Assembly (NCBI GenBank): GCA_950022295.1
Contig: OX465595.1
Coordinates: 221,243,770-221,307,769, forward strand
Direction of reading: 5' to 3'
Length of the DNA stretch: 64,000 nucleotides
Origin: Bromus sterilis
Taxonomy: Eukaryota > Streptophyta > Magnoliopsida > Poales > Poaceae
The notes beneath the pieces are model-generated. The model was not told where the DNA came from. It searched no databases and was given only the letters and a program-made list of their open reading frames with translations. Each line of letters opens with the position of its first letter. Position 1 is the stretch's first letter. The position numbers were made by a program, and so were the translations under genes. Positions 22,601 through 34,524 of this stretch are shown in pieces.

Positions 22601-23143
22601 TGGTAAAATAAAAATATCCCATTGGAATACTTTTTCAACTCTTTTGAAATATTTAATAAATCATTTCATTGAAATAAAAACTCTCTTAGCATATTAAAAT
22701 CCCTAAAATAATTTTAGATTTATTTATAATACTCATAATAAATTTTAAAAACTTTAAAGTAATATTCTAAATATTTTACAACTTTATTAAAAAGGGGATA
22801 AGTCATTTTATATCCTCTCAAATGAATTTCCTTGAGTTGAAAAATATTTTGAATATTCAGAAGAATTCCAATAATGATTTAAAACATTTCCCAACCTTTT
22901 AATATGTTGAAGGAGTCATATTACCTTCTCTCATTTTGTTTTTTTGGTTTTGTTTCAAATACTAAATTCCAAAACTCCAACAATGAATATTTGAGAAAAT
23001 CCTTTTATTCCCTCTCATTTTAATATTCTTTTTAAACTCCAAAAGTTTTAAATCCTACTGGAAACCAAGCATACCAAGCAAACAAACATTAATCTATTTA
23101 ATTTATTAACATTCCAAAATCCGAAGAATTTTTGGATGTTACA
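19648..23143 (-). mobile_element. Solo LTR S2 (3.5 kb) inside copia RNase H
   Basis: The block starts TGTAACGACCCG and ends GGATGTTACA and is flanked by a perfect 5-bp duplication CAAGT (19643-19647 and 23144-23148). It splits the RNase H coding region of the copia. No coding domain, PBS or second LTR is inside. A TATA run on the minus strand (about 22185-22198) followed by a GC-rich part (22150 down to 21720) suggests minus orientation. ORFs in the GC-rich part (21567-22159) overlap in all frames and are composition artefacts. The AT-rich part 22300-23140 holds nothing I can name. Ends and an internal block show that it belongs with S4 (53222-56890). Confidence 0.88.
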
Positions 23144-24983
23144 CAAGTAGGGTAATGAAATCCCTTATCCAAACACCTTCCTTTGAAGCTTCAGAAGCTG
23201 CAAGGTACTCGGCCTCTGTTGCAGAATCAGCTACCGTCTCTTGCTTGGAACTCTTCCAGCTCACTGCACCTCCGTTCAGAATGAACACATAACCAGATTA
23301 CGAACGAAAGTCATCCTTGTCGGTTTGGAAACTAGCATCGGTGTAACCCTTTACAACGAGCTCATCCTCACCTCCATAAATTAGGAACATATCCTTAGTC
23401 CTTTTCAGGTACTTTAGGATGCTCTTAACTGCTGTCTAGTGGCTCTCGCCTAGATTAGCCTGGTATCTGCTTGTAGCGCTTAGAGCATAGGAAACATCTG
23501 GACGAGTACATACCATAGCATACATGATAGACCCGATGGCCGAAGCATACGGAATCTTATCCATGAGTCTTTGCTCATCAAGAGTCGATGGACCCTGAGT
23601 CTTGCTTAGATGAATGCCATGTGACACAGGCAAGAACCCTTTTTTAGCCTCATGCATGTTGAACCTTTTCAACACCTTGTCAATATACGTACACTGGCTT
23701 AATCCAATAAGCCTCCTTGATCTATATCTATAGATCTTGATCCCCAAAATGTAAGATGCTTCTCCCAAGTCCTTCATTGCAAAACTATTTTTCAATGAGT
23801 CCTTGACTGCTTCAAGCATTGGAATGTCATTCCCAATCAGTAATATGTCATCCACATATAAGATTAGAAATACGACTGAGCTCCCATTAAACTTCTTCAA
23901 CACACAAGGTTCCTTTTCGTTCTCGATGAAGCCAAACGATTTGACAACCTCTTTAAAACGAATATTCCAACTCCGAGATGCTTGCTTCAATCCATAAATG
24001 GATTTCTGAAGTTTGCATACCTTAATAGCATTCTCTGGATCGACAAAACCCTCGGGCTGTATCATATACACGTCCTCTTCTAGATTTCCATTAAGGAAAG
24101 CTGTTTTGACATCCATTTGCCATATCTTATAATCGAAATAGGCAGCTATAGCTAGAATAATCCAAACTGATTTAAGCATCGCTACAGGCGAAAAGGTCTC
24201 GTTGTAGTCAATTCCTTGAAGTTGTCGAAACCCCTTCGCGACAAGTCGAGCTTTATGGATTTGAACATTTCCATCCATATCAGTTTTCTTCTTAAAGATC
24301 CATTTGCACTCAATGGTTCTTGCACCATTTGGCAGATCAACCAAGTTCCAAACTTGATTGTCATCCATGGACTTTAGCTCGGATCTCATGTCCTCAAGCC
24401 ATAACTCGGAATCTGGATCCACCATCGCTTCAGCATATGTCAAAGGCTCATCGTTGTCCAACAACAATAGATTGCTTGCATTACGCAGCCTTTCTGACCT
24501 TCGTGGTGCGGGTGCTACTTCAACCACGGGTTCACTGACTGGCTCTGCCATAATGGCATCACTTGCCGTGTCTTCTCCGAGTGGTTTATCTCGAACCTCT
24601 TCGAGTTTCTCGGTCCTCCCACTAGCCTTCCTAGTGATAAACTCTTTCTCAAGGAAGGTACCATGTCGAGCGACAAACACTTTTCCCTCTTGTCGGTTGT
24701 AGAAGTAATACCCTAAGGTTTCCCTTGGATATCCCACGAATATGCACTTATCCGATTTGGGTGCGAGCTTGTCCGACTGAAGTCGCTTGACAAACACTTC
24801 ACAACCCCAAATCTTTAGAAAAGACAAACTGTGACGCTTGCCAGTCCATATCTTATATGGTGCCTTATCTACGGATTTAGATGGTACTCTATTTAGTGTG
24901 AAAGCTGCAGTTTCTAGAGCATGATCCCAAAATGACAACGGTAGATCTGACTGACTCATCATCGATCGAACCATGTCCAACAA
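23144..24983 (-). pseudogene. pol: Copia pol: end of integrase, reverse transcriptase, start of RNase H
   Basis: The 515-residue open frame (24983-23436) begins with the C-terminal part of integrase (residues 1-150, including the conserved FVGYP). A variable linker follows. The reverse transcriptase (about 215-465) shows QMDVKTAFLNGNLEEDVYM with its catalytic Asp and the second motif LYVDDILLIGND, so both catalytic sites are kept. After residue 515 a TAG replaces the Trp codon expected there. The frame goes on as RNase H (YTDASF, then SATEAEYLAASEA) with a further TAA at about 23296. The domain order integrase-RT-RNase H is that of Ty1/copia. The element makes cDNA in the cytoplasmic particle; this copy is dead because of the stops and the upstream frameshift. 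Confidence 0.9.
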
Positions 24984-25480
24984 GGTGTGATTCCTCCGTT
25001 CCGATACACCATTTTTGAGGCGTTCCAGGAGGAGTGAGTTGTGGAACTATTCCACGACTCTTGAGATGATCATCAAACTCTTGACTCAGATATTCACCTC
25101 CATGATCTGATCGTAGAAGTTTGATCGTCTTGCCGAGTTGATTCTCTACTTCATTCTGAAACTCCTTGAACTTTTCAAAGGTTTCCGACTTGTGCCTCAT
25201 CAAGTAGACAATCCATATCTGCTCAAGTCGTCGGTGAAAGTCACGAAGTACTGGTAACCACCTCTAGCAGTCGTGCTCATTGGTCCACACACATCAGTAT
25301 GTATGAGTTCCAACAAGTCGGATGCCCTCTCGCAACTCTTTGCAAAAGGTGTCTTGGTCATCTTGCCGATTAGGCATGATTCACATGTCTCGAATGATTC
25401 AAAATCAAACGAATTTAAAAGTCCATCATCATGGAGCTTCTTCATGCGCCTTTCACTAATATGACCAAGTCGACAGTGCC
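24984..25480 (-). pseudogene. Copia integrase (N-terminal and core)
   Basis: This stretch follows the protease. The GAG-pre-integrase zinc segment WHCRLGHI...CESCLIGKMTK is at about 25480-25350. The core follows with HTDVCGPM (first catalytic Asp), then a frameshift near 25200. The next frame carries LLRSDHGGEYLS (second Asp). A one-base indel in the A/T run at about 25012-25018 moves the catalytic Glu region (GVSERRN) into the frame of the RT ORF. All three acidic residues are still encoded but in three frames. Integrase joins cDNA to host DNA; this copy cannot be translated as one protein. Confidence 0.82.
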
Positions 25481-26180
25481 AAAAGTAAGTTGTATTCAGA
25501 TTGTTAAGTTTAAGCCTCTTGGCATTTATATTATAGACAGATTCACCTTCAAGATTCAAAATGAATAACCCATTCACAACGGGCGCCAAGCCATAAAACA
25601 TCTTATTCAAATATATAGAACAACCATTGTCCTTAATAATGAATTCATAACCTTGTCTCATCAAACATGAGGCAGAAATAATGTTTCGACTTAACGATGG
25701 AACATAATAACAATTATCAAGCTCCATTACAAATCCAGAAGGTAAATTATGTTGCATGGTGTCGATGGCTAATGCAGCAACTCTTGCTTTATTCCCGACG
25801 CGAATGTCAACTTCTCCTCTTGCGACATCTCTACTTATTTTTAGTCCCTGCATCGAGTTGCAAATGTGAACAACCGATCCGATATCATATACCCAAGAAC
25901 TATTAGAAATATCCGCAAGATAAATGTCTATAACATATACAACTAGTGGACCTATAGAAGACGTACTCCCACTGCTGTTGCCCTTGCTGGCGAGCCACTT
26001 GTTGCAGTTCCTCTTCCAGTGACCATTCTCCTTGCAATAGAAGAAAATGGTCTTCGCGTCAGGTCCAGGCTTAGGCGCCGGGGCTGGAATCGGGATCACA
26101 TCCTTGTCCTTTCCCTTTGCGTTAGCCTTCTTCTTGGTCCATGACTTCTTGAAATTGGCCGTGTTTTGCACCATCAACAC
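25481..26180 (-). pseudogene. Copia nucleocapsid knuckle and protease
   Basis: A basic Lys-rich tract leads to a zinc knuckle FFYCKENGHWKRNC at about 26010-26050. In this family the knuckle is CFYC...H...C, so the first Cys appears replaced by Phe (one base, TGC to TTC). The protease follows with WVYDIGSVVHICNSMQGL at about 25870. The family has D-T-G or D-S-G there, so the active-site Thr is Ile. The frame then passes through a region with YYVPSLSRNIISASCL, conserved between protease and integrase. It is open over 326 residues, but both replaced residues would be expected to inactivate function. Confidence 0.8.
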
Positions 26181-26803
26181 TTGATGTGTGCCCTTCTTAA
26201 TGTCCTACTCTGATATCTTAAGCATCCCATGCAATTCAGTGGGCTTATTTTCCATGCCATGCATATGAAAGTTCGTAATGAACGAGTTATAGCTTGGCGG
26301 AAGAGAACCCAGAATTGTATCTGTAGCTGACTCAGGAGTCAACGTATGCCCAAGACTATCCAAAGCTTGCATGTATCCCATCATTTTGATGACATGCGGG
26401 CTCAGTGGATCACCCTCTTTTAGCTTGCAATCCATCAAGGATCGCCAGACGTTGAACCTTTCGGTCCTAGCCTGAACCTGAAACATGCCCTTAAGACTCT
26501 CGATCATATCGAAAGCCCTAATATCTTCGAACTGCTGTTGCAGCTCGGGCTCCATAGAAGCTAGCATGAGGAAGCTAATCTCAGTAGACTCATCCTTGAG
26601 TTTCTGATAGGCATTCTTAGCAGCAGCGGTGGCATCATCAGCCGGTTCCTCTGGAAGCGGTTCCTCTAGAACATTTTCCTTTTATCATGCTTGAGAAAAA
26701 TTCTCAGATTTCTATACCAGGTGGTAAAGTTTGTTCCATTCAGTTTATCTTTCTCAAGGATGGATTTCAACACAAAATTGGTAACTGGAGCAGGTGGTGC
26801 CAT
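26181..26803 (-). pseudogene. gag: Copia gag (UBN2-type capsid)
   Basis: The start is placed at 26803, where MAPPAPVTNFVLKSIL opens, followed by LNGTNFTTWYRNLRI, a typical copia Gag start. A frameshift and stop near 26685 interrupt it. The next frame carries the capsid core MLASMEPELQQQFED, SLKGMFQVQARTERFN, LMDCKLKEGDPLSPHVIKMM and ILGSLPPSYNSFI, matching the Gag of BARE/Angela copia elements. A TAG at about 26205 separates it from the basic tract and knuckle. Gag would assemble the virus-like particle; it is decayed here. Confidence 0.8.
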
Positions 26804-28149
26804 TGATCTACAACATAAAATGCAAAATACTAAGACATGTATTCATGAAGAGCAATTCATATTAAACGCTTTAATAAAATTACTCCCACTAAGTTCAACA
26901 TCCCTCTAGTTGACACTAAGTGATTCAGGTTCCGATGGGGCGAATTGACTAGTGAGCTTTTGCATCACTACTAGCCGACTCGACCTACCGGTAAGCAACT
27001 CCTTGCTAATCGCATCACCCATACGACTCCTGTTTTTTGATGCGCATCACATACACACCAACACCTATGCCCCGAAGCCCAAAACTGTTTTGATAGCCTC
27101 GACAAGTTAACCAAGTGCTATGCGTGTAAGTGTCCGACACAAACCCATCACGCCAAGGAGATCTAGCAGCACCCTAATTTTATAGGCCTACTACTAAACA
27201 TACATGACATGTGATGTGCAGCAATTGGGGAGGAAAATTTTACTTGACATTCTTTGAGGGATCATCCTACTTAAAACATCTACCATGTCAAAGAAGGATG
27301 CATAAAGGGATAAACTTTCACAGGCAGTTTATACAAGTGATATGGTATAGCCCCTTTATCATAGCGCATGGTGATCTCCATCTCCATGTGCGCGAACCTC
27401 CCATGGCGATTTTCATCTCCATGTATGGTTTTCCTCGTGGTGATCTCCATCGCCACGCCATGGTGTCAACCGCCAAGTGTTACATAAGTTACTATGCTAT
27501 TACAAACTAATAGCTATGAAAGTAAATTACATTACATGGCTCCACAAGTTGATACGCAGGTCATTATTACAATAATGAGACAACCATATGGCTCCAGCCG
27601 GTTGTCAAAACCATGACACGCAGGCTATGAAAAATAACATACACAATGGGCTATACCAAATCACATTCATACCCTGCAAAACCAAGTTAGACGTTCTACC
27701 ACCGTCTAAACCTCTTTTAGCACTAGTCAAATTAGGTCTGTGAAAAATCGCCTAATTAACTAAAACCAATCGGAGTTAGTATATCTTTTCATTCTGCATC
27801 GTTTGGTAGGTCACGGAGCTCAATCGGAGTTCATATGACCAAGATATGGCCTCTGAACCGAACCTGCTCACAGATTTCTGGACAACGCATATCATATCTA
27901 CGGCGTGTCCTGATCCGTGTCCCGGATCAATCACCTAGTGATATCCGCATGCCACAATAGGGTTTACGACACACTGTCTATCCCAATGGCAGATAACCAA
28001 CCTCTAGGCATAAGTTGTGGCACGACCTAAGTAGCTCGCGCCTCGGGACAGATCATGAAATCAGGAACCTCAAACAAACATGCAAAACCGATCGGATATA
28101 CACATCTCTATATACAAATCCATCACGAATTCACCACCAAATAGAAGAG
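26804..28149 (-). mobile_element. Untranslated leader of the copia element
   Basis: This 1.3-kb stretch between PBS and gag start holds no credible coding sequence on the minus strand. A long leader is usual in BARE-like elements, where packaging and dimerisation signals sit. I see no clear hairpin. The ORF at 27211-27510 on the plus strand is a shadow. Confidence 0.7.
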
Positions 28150-28161
28150 GCTCTGATACCA
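28150..28161 (-). other. Primer-binding site of copia (initiator Met tRNA)
   Basis: On the minus strand TGGTATCAGAGC follows the 5' LTR end by one base. It is the standard complement of the 3' end of plant initiator-Met tRNA. Confidence 0.92.
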
Positions 28162-28162
28162 C

Positions 28163-29478
28163 TGTTGGGGCACGCGGTCCGCTACGCTAGCCCTAAATCA
28201 AAATTTTCTACCGCGCACAACCAAGATCACTGCTACTGGAGATGAACTACATGATTAGGGTTTACCACTAGACGTGCAGTCACGACAGCGGAAGGAGAGT
28301 TGGTGATGCGCGTCGGCGGCTGCTGCTCGAATCCCTCGAACCGATCCCTCGTACCGATCCCATGAACGGAGTCCCGCGATCCGATCCCGCAACAGTTCGT
28401 CCAAGCACCGCAGGTGCAGTGCCTCCAAGGGATGCGCACGTACAAGGAGGAGCGCCGGGCGGCGGACTGCTAGGTCCGGCGGCTCGGCCTGGAGGTGGAG
28501 TGGCGGCTAGGGTTGTGGTCTGACCTATCCCCTTCGGGGTTCACCCTAGCACTTATATAGGCGCCCGTGGAATGGCCTCAACCCTTGAGGCAATCGGGAC
28601 CCTCCATCCATATTCCATTCGGATCACATCCGAATGGGCTCCTTTCCTCTTAAGCGCGCGACCCTATAGGTTCACGTACACATGGACACGTCCCGAATCA
28701 CATCCGGTTCGATAGTCGGTAGCGGTTCCTAGCAGAACGTGCCGACTCCCATATATGCGTAAAGTCATAAGACAAACCATTACAAAGTGTCATATGTTGT
28801 CAAGCTCAAGGCGAGTACTTGTCACCCTTGTGATAGCTTGACCTCTCTTCTCGAAACCGTGATACAGATTCCTAAACCGGGTTAACACTTAACCCATATC
28901 GCATGGCCATGCTTTATGAATCTTATCACTCGAGAGGGCCCAGAGAATATCTCTCCAAAGTGGAGGGGCAAATCCCATCTCGATCAACCATGTCTCGCGG
29001 CATGTATCATGACTCACCCGTAAGCTACCTTTATAACTACCCAGTTACGGTGTAGCGTTTGATAGTCCCTAAGTGAGTTATTCCTCATCCCGAGAACATG
29101 CGAGGACCTCAGGTCTAGGACATGGCATATAGATTGTATTGAGACTAACAGATGACAATATCTCGCTGCGTCTCAAAGTGGGTCTCTGTCCAACTCTGTG
29201 ATCCCATCACTAAGTCCATACTATCGGTAGCATCTACATGCTCATGACTTGTGAAACATAGTCATCAATCGAATCATATACTAGTCAAGGATATGTGTCC
29301 GCATAACCTTATCAACTAGGGACCATTAGAACAATCATCATAGAATATATAGGCTCACAAAAAAGTCACATACTTATTGATACATATCAGCGATGATGTT
29401 CAAGGACAATACAACAACTCATGAATACATAAGGAGATAACAACATAACATGATTGCCTCTAGGGCATATCTCCAACA
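28163..29478 (-). mobile_element. 5' LTR of copia element
   Basis: It ends TGCCCCAACA at 28163 and begins TGTTGGAGATATGCCC at 29478 on the minus strand. It is the partner of 18011-19353. About 28 bases present there between two ATATG sequences are absent here near 28798, which looks like a deletion at microhomology. Confidence 0.92.
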
Positions 29479-29483
29479 GGTGG

Positions 29484-30810
29484 CCCCCTGGCTGCCCCCC
29501 TTTGCCTATTTATTCCCCGTCACGGGAAACTTCCGAAGACAGAACCCTATTTCGCAATCTCGCCTCTGTTTCGCCGCCGCCGTGCTTCCTAGATCGAGAG
29601 CACCGTCACGACCCTTCCCGGTACCCTGCCAGAGGGAGGATCGACCTCCGGGAGCTTTCCCTCCACCATGGACGCTTCCCGGATGTGCCGTGAGTAGTCT
29701 ACCTTGGACCATGGGTCCGTGATAAGTAGCTATGTGATGTTCTCCTCCCTTCTTTGTTCTTCATGGTTTAGATCTCGTGATCTGCCCTACATAATCGAGG
29801 CACTTATGTAATTCTTCTGCTGTTGCTATGCTGAGTTTGATGGGATCTGATGGATTATGAGATTATGTTCAGATTGTGATAGAGTAATATATTTGGTTTT
29901 TATCTCTTATATTTTTGTTCCTAAGTAATTATTGCATGTTCTCCATTGCTGTTTATTGCTTTGGCTAAGTGGTAGGTAGTAACTCCAAGAGGGAACGTTA
30001 TGCTCGATTGTGGGTACATGCCCCCTGATGACATGCTTGAGTGACAGAAACATGAGTCTAGTGGATGTGCTGTGGCCACAAGGGGGAAAACAATGGTGCT
30101 TCTAACCGCGGTTGCAAGGATTGTTTACTTTACGCAAAGTTCTATTTAATGCAGTTGTCTGTTGCTTTGGGTTTAAACTTTGGGTGGGGCTCACAACTTA
30201 ATACCAGCGAGATGTTCTGGATAGATATCTGAAGGTGGATGATTAATAGTAGATGCAGATGGATTTTGGTCTACTTTTTTTGGCGTACTGCCCATGCTTA
30301 TGAGCCTCTTCCTTTCTTTTGTAGGATAGTTAGCATTGCGGTGCATTTATAATCCTGTCAATTGCCCGTCTGTAATTTGTTTACCTCGCATAGAAGGTTT
30401 ATCGTCTTTTGTGAGAGAGACATCACTAGTGAACATCACGAAACCCCGGTCCATATTCTCATCACTGTTTACAAGCTATTTCCTTTTTCAGTATTTACTT
30501 TCAGTTACTATCATTATCATTATCCCTTGTGTGTTTGACCCTGTGTAAACAACAAGACCGGAGATATTGACAACCTCTCTGAACTTCGTTGGGAGCAAAG
30601 TTAATTGTGTCATGTGCAGGTCCAGGAGAAGCAAGTGATTCTTTTCAGACAGCGCATCACTTGCCAAACCACCTACTTATCATTGCCGGAGTCCTATGGG
30701 AGACAAACCCTATCCTCTACATAGGGGAAATTTGCTGCTATCTTACATCTCACCTTCCACTTGGGGTAACCAACGAAGGGCGAGAAGCCATTACCACTTC
30801 CAAGCCATCA
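29484..30810 (+). mobile_element. 3' LTR of G1, second part
   Basis: After the duplicated GGTGG (29479-29483) the G1 LTR resumes and matches 11313-12638 to its end CCATCA at 30810. The two parts give 1677 bases, against 1670 for the 5' LTR. The following five bases CAAGT do not match CATGG before the 5' LTR. Confidence 0.9.
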
Positions 30811-33800
30811 CAAGTAAGCTAACTTATCGAACGAGTTCTCTCTTGAAGGCACCAAGTGCGATGACTTTGCCTTCGAGTTATTACTCGACCTAGTAAGATT
30901 TCTCTTGGCAGGCTATCTTTGGGTTTCAGGTTGAGTAGAGAAAATTCACTTCAACTAAGATTTCAACTAGCAAACCCCACTTGATAGTACGGTTTTTCCT
31001 ACGACTCAGAAAGTAAGAGAGAAACTAATAAAAGACTACGCCTTCATCCAGCTTCAGCTTTCTCCTTGTTGCGATTCTGCTCGAGAGCATCTTCTTTTTC
31101 GACGACATTTTTAGGGGCCATCTTCCTCCAAAGGCTTCGGTAAAGGACTGCAGCTTCGCTGCAGTGAGTTGTCCTTCGAGCATCTAAATGCAAACTCTAT
31201 TCTTCAGGAATCTAAGTATCTGTTTATACTCGAAAACAATATTAGTTCCTCTACTGCTTTGTCCAACAATCTCCAAAAACTTCGGGGGCAAAACTACTCG
31301 AAAAATATATATTAGTTTATACTCGAAAACAATATGATCCATGGTGTGTAGGGTTTGAGAGCAATATGGTCATCTGCACAGGAAACCATGGTGCGAATGA
31401 AGTAGTCCTCAAAATGGAAGTCTATTGACTAGCTTCATTATGGCATGTTGCACATCGTTGGGAATGACAAAATCATCATGGACATCCAGCATGGGCATCA
31501 ATATCTTTAGCTTCAAATATTAAATGCTTTGGCTTCGATTCACCAGGGTAGTGAGCCCCTACGACATCTGGATCCATTAGCGTAGATAATTCAGCTGGAG
31601 TCATTGCTGGCAGATCATGCAACTTGTGGGGTAAACCTTCGAAATGGGCAAATTGATTACTGCAAGAAATTCATCGACAATCATGTGAAAAACTTGGCCT
31701 TGAATCATGAAGTCAAATTTCCAAGTTCTCGACTTGGTGTGATCTCTAGTGACATATAGAGTTGCATAGAATTGTTTGATAAGCTCAGGATTGACTCCAT
31801 TGTCGAGAGCAAACACTTTGTGGGCATGCAACCCATCAATTATTTCGGCAACATTCTCAAAACAAGTTGTGGCATACACCAAAGGCATATCCAGATATTG
31901 ATGTTGGAAGAGCCTTGCCTTGTTGTACAACTCATGAGTGTAATACACTGCTTGTTCTTGGGTCCAAAACCAAAGAGACTATGCATTCCTTGGTTTATCG
32001 TAGGGATTGGGCCTGAAGAAAAATGGTTTGTGTTCACGCCTCTTGAAGATGGGGCCTCCTCGAGGAACATCAGAGCGGAACAAGGGCGACATTTATCTGG
32101 AATGTGCTAAATGCAGCAGCTCATCGACTAGAAGCACTTCATCAACATTCTCTGGGAGTTGCAGGTTGGGATCATCAGCTCGAGGTTGGGAGGATGGAAC
32201 ATTGACAACATCCTATGCAAGGATAGCAGCAGGAGAATTATCCTTGGCTTGATCTTCGACGACATCTCCTTCGCCGAGGTTCTGATCTTGTTCGGCCTCT
32301 TCAGTTTCCATGGTCTTGAGGTTGGCATCAAGTTGTTCGGCAACATCAAGCATCTCTTCGTTTGATGAAGAAGATGAGGAACTTACATCAGAGCTCTCGT
32401 CTCCAGAGCCATCTTCTTCGGCATCACCTTCGCCGGTGGCAGGTGGTGCATCTGGCGAGAGGAAACTGTGGTAACATCCACATTTTATTGTTCTTCGCAC
32501 TCGGTACGGGCAGGGGATAAATCCTTCTGAACTGATGGGGGAGGACCAGGAGCTTCTTGCTCGACCTGAGCACTTTGCTGGTCACAACTTGAGCACTAGG
32601 CTCAACTTCTTGTTGGGGTGGAGTTGGGGTTAATCATCGGGGTGGTAATGGAGTTTTGGGTGGAGTTGGTTCGCGAGGAGGAGGAGTTGGTTCTCTTGGT
32701 GGAGTAGGTTCTCGGGCAAGGGGTGCCGTTTCTTGTCGTGCTAGTGCAGCAGCGACATCAACAGTCTTCTTCTTCTTCTTCGAAGTCTCTGGCGTCCCAC
32801 GCCTAGAGGTTGTGGTAGTATTCTTCTCGGTGGACTTTCTCTTTCAAGATTGTCGCTCGGTGTGGGCAGCATTGTGATGTCTGCACATATCGGCCACAAT
32901 CTGTCGGACCTTGTCATGTACTGCAGAAATGTTGTCTTGCTGAATTCTCCTTGATTCAGCAAGTGCAGAGAGTTTGGACTTGAAGATTTTTCTCGACTCA
33001 ACATCTTCTGTCTCTTCTTGAAGTTGGTTGGCATAAAATGTTTCTTGTTGACGATCCTTTCGATCTTGGGTCAAATACTTGGCCCAGCGGGTCATGTATC
33101 TATCCACTCGTTCTAGAAGATCCTTAGGAACAAAGTCCTCGGGAGTCACATTGTTGGGAGAGGTGGCCATCTTCATAAGAATACTTGTGATCTCAACAGC
33201 ATTCCACTCGGCCAAATTTGAGGAATTTCCTTCGTTGGAACTCTCTTCATCGGCACGAGAACTCGGCACAACAGGTGCAGCTGGGGCAGCAGGTGCCGGA
33301 GCAGCACGGGGAGTTTGAGAAACCTGACGCTTTTGTCTTGCCTCCTTGGTGGACTTAACATTAGCAACACCCTTCTTTACGGCACTAGCGGCAACAACTT
33401 TATCTTTCGAGGCACCAACAGGCTCAACCTTTTCTTTTGCAGCACTAGCGGCTGCAGCTTTTTCCTTCGTGGCACTGGGAGCCACAACTTGCTCGGTGGC
33501 ACTGGGGGCCACGGCCTTGTCTTTCGGGGCAGTATTTTTCTCGAGCTGAGCTCGATATTTATCGGAAACCAAATGCAGTATGCCCAACTGCTTGGCAATC
33601 ATAGCTTTCTTTTCCTCGGGCTGGCTGTAGAATTTTATCAGCTTAGCCTTCTCCAAATCTTTGGCCTCAAGTACTTGTTGCTTGGCCAATCTTTCTTGTC
33701 TTTGTTTTAGAGTTTCATCTTCTTCGGCCACAGCTGCTTGCTTGCCCTTGGACTTAGCTGAGGGTTTTGATCAACGAGGGGGAGCGGTGGCAAGCGGTGG

Positions 33801-34520
33801 ATCCATGAATAAATTAGTCATGTCGATAGTTCCTCGAGGAGCTGTTGCAGCAGGCTCCTGGATCGTTACGCCCTTGTGGCCTAGTTTGTTCTTTGGTGCG
33901 AGAGGAGGATGATTAGCTTAGACATTTGCCTCTGTACCTTGATCATGTTGCTCGGTACTTGCTTCCTCTTCAGATGTAGCCTCAGAAGGTGAGACAACAT
34001 CGAGCTTTTTCTGGCTCTTGGCAGATTTCTTGCTAGATTTCGGTTTGGTGCTTGGACCAACCTCTTCGGCACCTCCCTGGGTGCCCGTAGCAGAAGCAAC
34101 AACTTTTTTGGCTTTAGCTTGCTTTCTGTTTTCTGCTCGCTCAGCTCGAGCATCAATCAATTCCTGGAAATCTGCTGTAGTTTTCAAAGCAGATGGGTGA
34201 GCATCAGCTGTAGGAGCGGGTCTATTTGCTCGTGTCCATCCGGGCTTCAAAGCAGCGACATCAGACCAAGGATTCTTCAAGGAAAACATTCTTTCCCGTC
34301 GAGTAATAATGGCCTTGTATTCATACCAACAAAGAGCTTGAAGTCTTAGAATCTCTTGTAGTCTATGGTCTGTCGTTCTGGCATCTTCAACAGAATTTTC
34401 TGGCGTTCTCAGATTTTTCTCGATGATCAAATCCTCTGATAAACCTTCTGACTTATTTGTGACTTTGGTGCGGCCACCTGCACGCTTAGGTTGCATCAAG
34501 TTTCCAGCGTTATCAAACAT
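30811..34520 (-). pseudogene. Env-like / additional ORF downstream of Sirevirus-like pol
   Basis: The start is taken at 34520 (MFDNAGNLMQPKRAGGRTK), just after a splice-acceptor-like CGCAG. One frame continues with stops to about 32640. First comes a charged N-terminal part with NPWSDVAALKPGWT and basic KSSKKSAKSQKK. A stop at about 33918 and a TGA at 33771-33773 follow. Then come a Lys/Glu-rich helical tract, Ala/Pro-rich spacers, a segment with VTPEDFVPKDLLERVDRYM, a likely coiled coil, and a Pro-rich tail with repeated REPTPP. After frameshifts, acidic Ser-rich sequence (32500-32213) leads to a globular part (31948-31601, with LIKQFYATLYVTRD and HMIVDEFLAVINLPI) that resembles the putative plant transposon domain of env-like ORFs. 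No transmembrane segment or signal peptide is evident. Sireviruses can carry an env-like ORF here. The function is unknown. Confidence 0.55.
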
Positions 34521-34524
34521 TTTC

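Noticed and set aside
24320..24702. Plus-strand ORFs of 72 and 114 codons
   Set aside because: Antisense shadows of copia pol, which has clear catalytic motifs on the minus strand.
28150..28161. Possible tRNA gene at TGGTATCAGAGC
   Set aside because: Only the 12-base primer-binding complement is present, without a cloverleaf. The same holds for 45949-45960.
33079..33710. Plus-strand ORFs of up to 131 codons opposite the env-like frame
   Set aside because: Antisense shadows: the low-complexity Ala/Lys-rich minus frame leaves the opposite strand open.
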